This document shows, one piece after another, positions 1 through 6,725 of a stretch of 64,000 nt of DNA. The position numbers were made by a program, and so were the translations under genes. The notes under the pieces were generated by a model. That model was not told where the DNA came from, made no database searches, and saw nothing but the letters and a program-made list of their open reading frames with translations. The first letter of the stretch is position 1; the number at the start of each line of letters is the position of its first letter. The DNA lies in NCBI GenBank assembly GCA_045602425.1, contig JAZSBO010000005.1, positions 62,001 through 126,000 of the forward strand. Reading direction: 5' to 3'. This DNA is from RGIG9608 sp045602425. GTDB lineage: Bacteria > Bacteroidota > Bacteroidia > Bacteroidales > Paludibacteraceae.

Positions 1-1273
1 CATTTGTTTTCAAATTATCAAACAAAACTTGTGCTTTTTCTTTTCCACAAATTTTAAGACTATCAAGCATTTGATTCATTGACTTTTCCATGAAGAATTC
101 AGCAAAAAATGAATCATATTTATTTTTTTCTTCAAGTCGATTTACCACTATTCGACAATCTTCATCCATTTTTACCAAACGGTTTGAAACATCATTTCCA
201 AGCAAAGTTTGCTGAAAAAGAGACTCTTCCGTTGGTTGCTCAACAACAACGTTTGCCGAAGCACACACTTGAGCAAAAACGTTTATGCTTTGTTCTATAA
301 AATCAAAGTAATTCAACATAAACGACTCATAATCAAACTTATTGATTTTATTAAGCAAAATACGATCGGCAAAAATAGGTTCTTCCAAATCTACCTTTTT
401 AGTTTCTGCAAACCATTTTTTCGACAATGAAGCAAGGCGTTTCTGCTCCTTATTCATCTCTTTTCGCCAAGGTTCTATTTGTTTTCTATTTTCAGAAAGA
501 AAGTTTTTCACCCAAGAAGAATAATCCCAAAGACGAATATCATTTTGCAAAAAATCAGAACTCGTCAAACCATCAAGTCGATAAAAATCAATAGGTTGAA
601 ATGAAAACATTGGATTATAATTTTCTATAGGATAAAGTTTCAATGCTTTCTGAAAATCGCCAATAAACGTTTTCAAAGTATCTGCATTCTGTTCCAAATC
701 TACAAGCAACTGCCTATCTTTATCCGACAACAACAAGTGTGCATTCTTTATCTTAATGTATTGTTTGTTGAATTGACTAAACAATTCGGTGCAACGATTA
801 TAACGATCTACCATTTTGTAAAACGTAGCATACAAATTTTTCAAATTCTGCTCATTTTCCTTAAGTTTTGCTATTCTTCCTTTCAACAAAGAGGAAAGCA
901 ATTCGGATGTCAAAGGTTTGCCGTTTGTTTCCAAATCTGAATAGTACCGAGCATATTTTTTCATTTCATCGGCAGTGGCATAATACAAACAATTACCAAA
1001 ATAAAGACGAGCATTGTACATGTAAAGCGATATTTCACTAAAATCGTACAACGGATGAACTGAAGGAATCATTTCATTAAAAATTTTCCCCATCTGATAA
1101 TAAACATTTCCGAAAGAAGGATTTTTTTCTTGATATTGTTTCAAAAGAAACGAAGCTTCATAAGGTTGTTTATCCGAAACTGAAAGCATCAAATCGTCGT
1201 ATTCATCGGCAAAAACAGCAGACGAAAAACTCAAACATATCACTAAAAACAAATTTCTAAAACTGCTTTTCAT
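1..1273 (-). CDS. Secreted protein of unknown function, partial (3' end outside window)
   Basis: The reading frame is open from an ATG at 1273 to the left edge, giving 424 codons with no stop, so the C-terminus is missing. The first 22 residues form a clear signal peptide (charged start, hydrophobic core, cleavage expected after VFA). The rest is mostly helical, rich in Lys, Tyr and Phe. A stretch at residues 40-90 (YYQMGK, YMYNARLYFGNCLYY) recalls tetratricopeptide helices, but I cannot assign a family. The start lies 17 bp after the stop of the OmpA-family gene on the same strand, so the two are probably one operon and the product may be its periplasmic partner. That partnership is inferred from position only. 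Confidence 0.75.
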   Translation of the reverse strand, partial: MKSSFRNLFLVICLSFSSAVFADEYDDLMLSVSDKQPYEASFLLKQYQEKNPSFGNVYYQMGKIFNEMIPSVHPLYDFSEISLYMYNARLYFGNCLYYATADEMKKYARYYSDLETNGKPLTSELLSSLLKGRIAKLKENEQNLKNLYATFYKMVDRYNRCTELFSQFNKQYIKIKNAHLLLSDKDRQLLVDLEQNADTLKTFIGDFQKALKLYPIENYNPMFSFQPIDFYRLDGLTSSDFLQNDIRLWDYSSWVKNFLSENRKQIEPWRKEMNKEQKRLASLSKKWFAETKKVDLEEPIFADRILLNKINKFDYESFMLNYFDFIEQSINVFAQVCASANVVVEQPTEESLFQQTLLGNDVSNRLVKMDEDCRIVVNRLEEKNKYDSFFAEFFMEKSMNQMLDSLKICGKEKAQVLFDNLKTN

Positions 1274-1290
1274 AACAACTACCTTTTTTT

Positions 1291-3264
1291 CTAAATGTTT
1301 GTAACCTTAAATTCTACACGTCTGTTTTTTGCTCGGTTCTCTTCCGAATTGTTCGGCACAAGAGGCATTCTTTCGCCATAACCTGCTGATGTAATCCGCT
1401 TTCTATCAATACCTTTGCGCACGATGTACTCCATAGCAGCATTTGCCCGAAGCAACGAAAGTCGATCGTTGTAACTATCGTTTCCGAGGTCATCGGTATG
1501 AGCGGAAAGCTCAATAGAGAGATTTGGGTTTTGTTGCAAAAGTTCAACAACCTTATCCAATTCCAAGAACGAATCCTCGGTTAAATCGGCCGAATTAAGT
1601 CCAAACACAATATTATGAACTTGAAGTTTTGCTTCGTTTTTAAGTATTTTCATCGGAACTTCGCACATCAATTTTGCCGAATCTTTCGGAATAAATAAAA
1701 GCGAATCAAAATAGAAATAACCCACAGAAGCCACTTTTATTCGGTAAGTATCGCCTTTTCTTGCAAATGCAGCATACTCACCCACAGAGTCTTGCTCTTG
1801 AATGGCAAGCACTTCTCTACGATCGTTGTTAGACAACACCACATTTCCTGCAAGTGGCAGACCCGATTGAGCATCTTTCACACGAAGATACAACTGTGCT
1901 TTGCCCGGACTCAACTCAACATCTAACTCAGATTGGGTGAACAAAACTGATTTTTTCGTATCCATTTCAAACACAAACGAATCGTAGTTTTCCTTTACAA
2001 AATCGATTTTGTAATTATCACCAATGGGCATTGTTATGTAATAACGTCCAACGTTATCCTTTCTTATTGAAGCTTTTGTTTGTTGACCAGTTTTTGCATT
2101 TTTTACGGTGATTGCAGGGTCAATAGGCAACATCAATTCTTTGTCGAAAGTATTAAACAACATCACAACTTCCGACGAAAGTTCGATATTCTCTTGCAAA
2201 AAAAGATTTTCTGCAAGAGACATTATCGAAAAAGTTTTGTAAACGTGTGAAAAATTTGGCAACGTAAAGTCAATTTTATAATTGTAGCCCGAAGGCAATG
2301 CCAAACGAAAATTTCCTTGATAATCGCAACGATGCTGCGCAATCATCTCAGAAGTAATGGCATTATAAACATAAATATCTGCTGGCAGAGCTTTCCCTTT
2401 GTTATCAGCAACTTTTCCCGTATAACATATCGTTGGAGCAAGCATCTCCTGATTCTTAAGGGCTACCGAACCTACCGAATAAGTCGTATCTTTTTTATCG
2501 CAAAACTGCTTTACAAAAAACAACGAATCAGCATCAAATGCACAACTTGGCGAAAAACTATTTGTATGAGAAAAATTTGATTGCTCCACCAACGTAGGCG
2601 AAAACCAATCATACCTGCTTATTCTTTTGGCAAAAAACAATGCATAATTATTTTTCTTTTTTTGCTCCGTTACTCTTTTGGAAGCAAAAAACAATGTCTT
2701 GTTATCACTCATTATGCGAGGAGAAATATCTTCTCCTGTGGAAAACGTCAGCAAGAGCGGTTTTTCCCAATTACCATCTGTCGTTCTCATCGAATAAAAC
2801 AAACTTGACTCTATTTTTGTTCTTTTTCCTGTTTTTTTCTCCGTTTGTCTAACAAAAAACAACGTTTGACCATCGCTTGACATCGAAGGCCAAAGTTCGT
2901 CGGCTTCGCTATTCAACACACTCATAAATCGTTCGGGCGAAGACCACTTCCCATTATTTTTACGAATAAAGAACAAATCATAATTCGTTGCGCCAGATGG
3001 TTTTGCAGAGAAATACAATTCGCAACAATCAAAACTTGCAGATATGTTTTTGATATCCCATCCTTGTTGTTGCAAACCATTGAGCACACCAATTGGTTGT
3101 CTATTTTTCAATTGATGATTTTTATACTCCGAATAGTATATCCTTGCATCTGATCCTATTACAATCAAACTACTATCCGAACACATAAACAATTCTCTCT
3201 CTTCTAATGCCCAAAGTGGCAAGAATATCAAGAGAAGAAACAATACCAAACATTTTCTTTTCAT
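1291..3264 (-). CDS. OmpA-family protein with PD40 beta-propeller and carboxypeptidase-regulatory-like repeats (PorE-like architecture)
   Basis: 657 aa. Residues 1-19 are a signal peptide. Residues 30-280 contain PD40/WD40-like blades, each with an S-x-D-x-x-x-L-F-F-x-x pattern (for example SSDGQTLFFVRQ and MSDNKTLFFASKR). Three carboxypeptidase-regulatory-like modules follow at about 285-360, 375-440 and 455-530. The C-terminal 110 residues are a typical OmpA_C peptidoglycan-binding domain (SAHTDDLGNDSYNDRLS, then GYGERMP and NRRVEF). Propeller, CRD, then OmpA_C is the domain order of PorE of the type IX secretion system, but the N-terminal TPR and lipobox of classical PorE are absent. It probably sits in the periplasm or outer membrane bound to peptidoglycan. 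A T9SS role is possible but unproven, and no other por genes are in the window. Confidence 0.85.
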   Translation of the reverse strand: MKRKCLVLFLLLIFLPLWALEERELFMCSDSSLIVIGSDARIYYSEYKNHQLKNRQPIGVLNGLQQQGWDIKNISASFDCCELYFSAKPSGATNYDLFFIRKNNGKWSSPERFMSVLNSEADELWPSMSSDGQTLFFVRQTEKKTGKRTKIESSLFYSMRTTDGNWEKPLLLTFSTGEDISPRIMSDNKTLFFASKRVTEQKKKNNYALFFAKRISRYDWFSPTLVEQSNFSHTNSFSPSCAFDADSLFFVKQFCDKKDTTYSVGSVALKNQEMLAPTICYTGKVADNKGKALPADIYVYNAITSEMIAQHRCDYQGNFRLALPSGYNYKIDFTLPNFSHVYKTFSIMSLAENLFLQENIELSSEVVMLFNTFDKELMLPIDPAITVKNAKTGQQTKASIRKDNVGRYYITMPIGDNYKIDFVKENYDSFVFEMDTKKSVLFTQSELDVELSPGKAQLYLRVKDAQSGLPLAGNVVLSNNDRREVLAIQEQDSVGEYAAFARKGDTYRIKVASVGYFYFDSLLFIPKDSAKLMCEVPMKILKNEAKLQVHNIVFGLNSADLTEDSFLELDKVVELLQQNPNLSIELSAHTDDLGNDSYNDRLSLLRANAAMEYIVRKGIDRKRITSAGYGERMPLVPNNSEENRAKNRRVEFKVTNI

Positions 3265-3287
3265 TTTTTCACTCTGACTTTATTCAG

Positions 3288-3295
3288 CAAAGGTA
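3288..3295 (-). promoter_or_regulatory. Predicted -7 box for the OmpA-family operon
   Basis: The minus strand reads TACCTTTG, matching the Bacteroidota -7 consensus TAnnTTTG, 23 bp before the ATG at 3264. A TTTG at 3312-3315 could be the -33 element, although the 16-bp spacing is shorter than usual. Confidence 0.6.
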
Positions 3296-3371
3296 AAGAT
3301 TCTCCACTAAACAAAAAGAGAAAAGTTCACAAAAACTCCTCCCCCTTTCTTTTTCTATCAAAAAATATTCA

Positions 3372-3857
3372 TTATTTGAAAAGAGATAAGATTTCACCTA
3401 CCGACGTTGCAATACTAGAAGCACTTTGAACAGCAGAAGTGCCTTTTGATACCGCATTTTCTATTTTGCTAGTATCCACACTTTCCAATGCCGAGGTCAA
3501 ACCATTCATCACGGTTTCGGCATTTACCTCGGTCACCAAATTATTTGAACTAGATATCATCCCTTTTGCAAAATCTGTATAAACAGCAGAGTTTTTTTCT
3601 GCATTTTTGACGGTTTTTACATTGTTCACTAGCGATACGATGTTCACCAAGTTCTGCACATTTGCCATATCCACCTTACCATCTGCTTGGTATTGAGTGT
3701 AGAGGGCCTTGAGGGCTGTGCCCGATGACTGACCTGCCGTGTACGAACTCGACGCCGAAGCTGATGACGATGACGCTGACGACGACAACAAACTACCACA
3801 TGCACTAAATACTAGTGCCACTGCCACAAAGGCGATTACTTTACTCCATGTTTTCAT
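3372..3857 (-). CDS. Small Ser-rich lipoprotein of unknown function
   Basis: 161 aa. Residues 1-20 are a lipoprotein signal ending in a lipobox-like FSAC, so the mature protein begins at the Cys and is probably anchored in the outer membrane. Residues 21-50 are almost pure Ser/Ala (low complexity). The remainder is helical with regular Val, Asn and Ser; the segment ALKALYTQYQADGKVDMANV resembles a small secreted lipoprotein family common in Bacteroidales. No enzymatic motif is visible. The gene has its own promoter and stands alone between the two larger transcription units. Confidence 0.8.
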   Translation of the reverse strand: MKTWSKVIAFVAVALVFSACGSLLSSSASSSSASASSSYTAGQSSGTALKALYTQYQADGKVDMANVQNLVNIVSLVNNVKTVKNAEKNSAVYTDFAKGMISSSNNLVTEVNAETVMNGLTSALESVDTSKIENAVSKGTSAVQSASSIATSVGEILSLFK

Positions 3858-3894
3858 AAGCGATATATTTTTTTATTCATTTATTTTTTCTCTA

Positions 3895-3902
3895 CAAAAG
3901 TA
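3895..3902 (-). promoter_or_regulatory. Predicted -7 box for the Ser-rich lipoprotein gene
   Basis: The minus strand reads TACTTTTG (TAnnTTTG), 38 bp before the ATG at 3857. It lies just downstream of the terminator hairpin of the preceding gene, so the lipoprotein gene probably has its own promoter. Confidence 0.55.
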
Positions 3903-3910
3903 ACCATAAA

Positions 3911-3946
3911 AAATGTGAGGCTAAAAGTTTTAGCCTCACATTTTTA
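3911..3946 (-). terminator. Intrinsic terminator downstream of the first repeat-lipoprotein gene
   Basis: A perfect 13-bp stem (AAATGTGAGGCTA at 3911-3923 pairing with 3931-3943) with a 7-nt loop is followed by a T run on the minus strand. It is also A/T-flanked on the other strand and may act in both directions. Confidence 0.75.
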
Positions 3947-3956
3947 TCTATTTTTT

Positions 3957-4097
3957 TCTGCCCCTCCGCAGGGTGCGGTTTTTTTTTCGGAAATTTTTTC
4001 GACTTGATTTTGCCAGAGCAAAGCTCCGGACAAAATCGAGAAGATTATGATGCTTACAAATTTCGCTGAAAATGCAAATACATTTTTTGCGAAATTT
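3957..4097. repeat. Cluster of palindromes in the 3' flank of the first repeat-lipoprotein gene
   Basis: Three inverted repeats lie in series. AAATTTCGC at 4058-4066 pairs with 4089-4097. GATTTTG at 4006-4012 pairs with CAAAATC at 4031-4037, extended inward by CC/GG and GAGC/GCTC. CCGCA at 3966-3970 pairs with TGCGG at 3974-3978 and is followed on the plus strand by nine T. The motif TTTCTGCCCC, then GTGCGGT, recurs in the 3' flank of the second repeat-lipoprotein gene at 19104-19131. Confidence 0.55.
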
Positions 4098-5790
4098 ATA
4101 AATCCTTAACAAGACGGACACTAAAACCGCAGAAGGGAAAGTCGGAACTTATGCCCGCTTCGTCCGAGTAGAAGTAGAGGGAGTACGCGTAGTAGCTATA
4201 ATTCTTAGTGACCAACCAATAGTTGCCGTAGTTCTGCACTTGTTGCACAAATAAACTGTAGTTGTAACTATAGTTTTTATCGTAGTGGTAGCGGCGGCCC
4301 GCAGCAGGGAGGAAGACAGCACCTGCTGCTTCCATTTTTGACCACTGGTCAGCGGTGAAGGTTTGGTAAGCAGCGTAATAAGATGCCCCATAACTGCTAT
4401 GGAAACCTGACTTAAAGGTAATACCATCAGGACATGTCCAAGCATCAGGCAAAAGAATCAAACCATTGACACCATTCACTTGAGCTACACCACGTAGAGA
4501 ACTTGCATTTGGACGATCTAGAAGAAGATATTTCCACCCATCATAATTCAACGTACTCCATGTCCAAGCAGCATCACTGCCAATTTTGTTTCTACCCCAA
4601 TCATTATAATAATCCATGTAAAAGTCATTATTTGCTATACTTTTGGTAGGATCAGCACCTGTACCCCAACCGAACAAATCCAACCAACCATTATAAGTAG
4701 AGGAGATATTCTTATTTCCATCGCCAATATAATCCAACTGACTTGGAGCAAATCGCCACTTCTTATTCTTTGGGTGGTACTGCAAGTTTCCGGGAGAAAA
4801 ATATACCTGATGGGTAGAACTTACGGAAAAAGCGGCTGGAGTGAAATTGCTTGTATATGACACCTTGAATTCAGCAACATAAGTTACATTGGAAGTTACG
4901 GTAACTGTACGTGGATTTTCGGTATTACCATCGCTCCACTGCACAAATTCCGTATAATAATTTGGCGTTGCGGTAATTGTAACTTCCGTATTGAGCTCGT
5001 AGTAACCAGAGCCTTCTAGTGTGCCGAAATTACTATTGTTTGATTTTACAGTCAAGTATAGCATTTCCGCGAAATTGGCGGTAATGATAGTATCGGAGTT
5101 CACCTGTACCGTACGGGTCAGTTCCTTACTATCGCAGTCGCTCCATCCCGTAAAGTAATAGTTCTCTTTTGGCGTGGCGGTAATGGTGGCTTCGGAACCA
5201 TAATTATAACATCCAGAACAATCGGTTACCGTGCCGTAGTTACTATTATTCGACTCTACTGTAAGTTTCACAATATGCACAGAATCCAACTCGCCGTAAA
5301 CGTATTTCATATCGTTTATCAAAATATAAGCACTGTAGTAGATTGTTTGACAACGTAGCAAACCATCTATAGTTACCGAGAACTCATCCATATTTGCACC
5401 CTGCAACCCCGCAGTGCAGTTTACTTTTGTAGTCTCTTGATGTTTGTGCTGAGACACAGCTTCTCGGTCGTAGGCATACTCCACACCCCATTTTACGTTA
5501 GGCAATGCCCATAAGGTGTCGGCATTCAGTCTTCCCCAAAACGTTGCAGATTTTTCTGCTAAATTTGTAACATCGCCAGTTGCTATCAGAGTAGGTTTTT
5601 CGGGAGTAGAAGGAGTAGTTCCATCTCCATCGGTAGAACCTTCTGCGTTCTCTTTATCGGAATTAGCATCATCTTGTCCTACGTTTTCAAGAGAAAAACC
5701 GGGTTCATCATCGGGGTTTTCGCAAGAAACAAACCCAAAACTCAACGCAGCAAAAAGTGCTGCTGTAAAAAATAAATGTTTCTTTTTCAT
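4096..5790 (-). CDS. Surface lipoprotein with FN3-like domain, two InlB-type B-repeats and a Bacteroidales C-terminal domain
   Basis: 564 aa. The lipobox is FVSC (Cys23), followed by an acidic Asp/Ser/Thr linker to about residue 65. An FN3-like domain spans 66-172. Two divergent InlB/Listeria-Bacteroides repeats follow at 174-240 and 244-308, each with the core TITATP...F..WSDG. The C-terminal domain (318-564) begins FSVSSTHQVYFSPGNLQYHP, continues WRFAPSQLDYIGDGN, and ends in the conserved FCGFSVRLVKDL; this block occurs in many secreted Bacteroidales proteins and resembles the Fibrobacter paralogous (FISUMP) and lectin-like folds. No catalytic motif is visible, so adhesion or ligand binding is only inferred. 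It is a paralogue of the proteins at 19216 and 29378, and its leader is shared with the former. Confidence 0.85.
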   Translation of the reverse strand: MKKKHLFFTAALFAALSFGFVSCENPDDEPGFSLENVGQDDANSDKENAEGSTDGDGTTPSTPEKPTLIATGDVTNLAEKSATFWGRLNADTLWALPNVKWGVEYAYDREAVSQHKHQETTKVNCTAGLQGANMDEFSVTIDGLLRCQTIYYSAYILINDMKYVYGELDSVHIVKLTVESNNSNYGTVTDCSGCYNYGSEATITATPKENYYFTGWSDCDSKELTRTVQVNSDTIITANFAEMLYLTVKSNNSNFGTLEGSGYYELNTEVTITATPNYYTEFVQWSDGNTENPRTVTVTSNVTYVAEFKVSYTSNFTPAAFSVSSTHQVYFSPGNLQYHPKNKKWRFAPSQLDYIGDGNKNISSTYNGWLDLFGWGTGADPTKSIANNDFYMDYYNDWGRNKIGSDAAWTWSTLNYDGWKYLLLDRPNASSLRGVAQVNGVNGLILLPDAWTCPDGITFKSGFHSSYGASYYAAYQTFTADQWSKMEAAGAVFLPAAGRRYHYDKNYSYNYSLFVQQVQNYGNYWLVTKNYSYYAYSLYFYSDEAGISSDFPFCGFSVRLVKDL

Positions 5791-5810
5791 AGTTATTTTA
5801 AGATTATTTA

Positions 5811-5861
5811 TAAAAAAGCGACATTGCTATAGTCCTTAGAAGCAGACCATAACAATGTCGC
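5811..5861 (-). promoter_or_regulatory. Terminator-like hairpin in the leader of the first repeat lipoprotein
   Basis: GCGACATTG (5818-5826) and CAATGTCGC (5853-5861) form a perfect 9-bp stem, followed on the minus strand by six T and then, after 21 nt, the ATG at 5790. The form is that of an intrinsic terminator or attenuator placed directly ahead of the coding region. The stem is conserved at 21116-21145, but the loop is not. Confidence 0.6.
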
Positions 5862-5881
5862 AATTATTAATATTTATACGT

Positions 5882-5951
5882 ATAACTCCTTGAAATATAG
5901 AGGTTTACCCCCCCGCAAAGATGCGTATTTGGCTATATTTCAGCGAGTTAT
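5882..5951. repeat. Long inverted repeat enclosing a 7-nt C/G run (leader module, copy 1)
   Basis: The arms are ATAACTC-CT-TGAAATATAG (5882-5900) and CTATATTTCA-GC-GAGTTAT (5933-5951): 17 of 19 positions pair. The 32-nt loop contains seven C (5908-5914; G on the transcribed strand) and the motif ATGCGTATTTG. It lies between frdB and the lipoprotein gene. A second copy with eight C lies at 21170-21233. Confidence 0.65.
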
Positions 5952-5962
5952 GCATATAGGTT

Positions 5963-6718
5963 TTAGTCTTTCAGTTTAGCACAAATAAATTCACGGTTGA
6001 GGCGTGCAATGTTGCTAAGCGAAACGCTCTTAGGGCATTCGGCAGCACAAGCACCCGTATTGGTACAGTTACCAAAACCAAGCTCGTCCATCTTAGCCAC
6101 CATAGCTTTCGCACGGCGAGCAGCCTCTATTTTTCCTTGAGGCAACAAAGCCAACTGGCTCACCTTAGCCGAAACAAACAGCATAGCCGAACCGTTTTTA
6201 CAAGCTGCTACACACGCACCACAACCAATACAAGAAGCAGCATCCATAGCCTCGTCGGCAATAGGTTTGGGGATAGGTATTGCGTTTGCATCAGGCACAC
6301 CGCCTGTGTTTACCGATACATATCCACCTGCTTGAATAATTTGGTCAAAAGCATTACGATTAACCATCAAGTCCTTAATCACAGGAAATGCAGCCGAACG
6401 CCATGGCTCCACTGTAATAGTGTCGCCATCTTTGAACTTGCGCATGTGCAATTGGCAAGTAGTTACAGCCGAGTCGGGTCCGTGAGGATGTCCGTTGATG
6501 TAAAGCGAACACATACCGCAAATACCTTCGCGACAATCGTGGTCGAAAGCCACAGGCTCTTTGCGTTCACGAATCAATTGCTCGTTCAACACATCCAACA
6601 TTTCCAAAAAAGAGCTGTCGGTAGAGATGTTTTCCAATTTATAGGTTTCAAAGGCACCTTTAGCTTTAGGTCCTGCCTGACGCCATACTTTAAGCGTAAT
6701 ATTTATTGTTTTTTCCAT
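5963..6718 (-). CDS. frdB: Fumarate reductase/succinate dehydrogenase iron-sulfur subunit
   Basis: 251 aa. This subunit carries electrons between the quinone-side cytochrome b and the flavoprotein. The N-terminal plant-type ferredoxin domain has CREGICGMC at about residues 62-70 with a further Cys near 87 for the 2Fe-2S cluster. The C-terminal domain has CIGCGACVAAC plus the later CTNTGACAAECP, supplying ligands for the 4Fe-4S and 3Fe-4S clusters. Length and motifs match the B-type enzymes of Bacteroidota. It is the last gene of frdCAB, starting 7 bp after the frdA stop. In anaerobic Bacteroidales this complex works mainly as a fumarate reductase at the inner membrane; the direction cannot be read from sequence. 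Confidence 0.95.
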   Translation of the reverse strand: MEKTINITLKVWRQAGPKAKGAFETYKLENISTDSSFLEMLDVLNEQLIRERKEPVAFDHDCREGICGMCSLYINGHPHGPDSAVTTCQLHMRKFKDGDTITVEPWRSAAFPVIKDLMVNRNAFDQIIQAGGYVSVNTGGVPDANAIPIPKPIADEAMDAASCIGCGACVAACKNGSAMLFVSAKVSQLALLPQGKIEAARRAKAMVAKMDELGFGNCTNTGACAAECPKSVSLSNIARLNREFICAKLKD

Positions 6719-6725
6719 TTTTTAA

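Noticed and set aside
5882..5951. Invertible promoter like those of Bacteroides capsule loci
   Set aside because: The inverted repeats enclose only 32 bp with no promoter consensus inside, too short for a typical invertible promoter, and no nearby recombinase gene exists.
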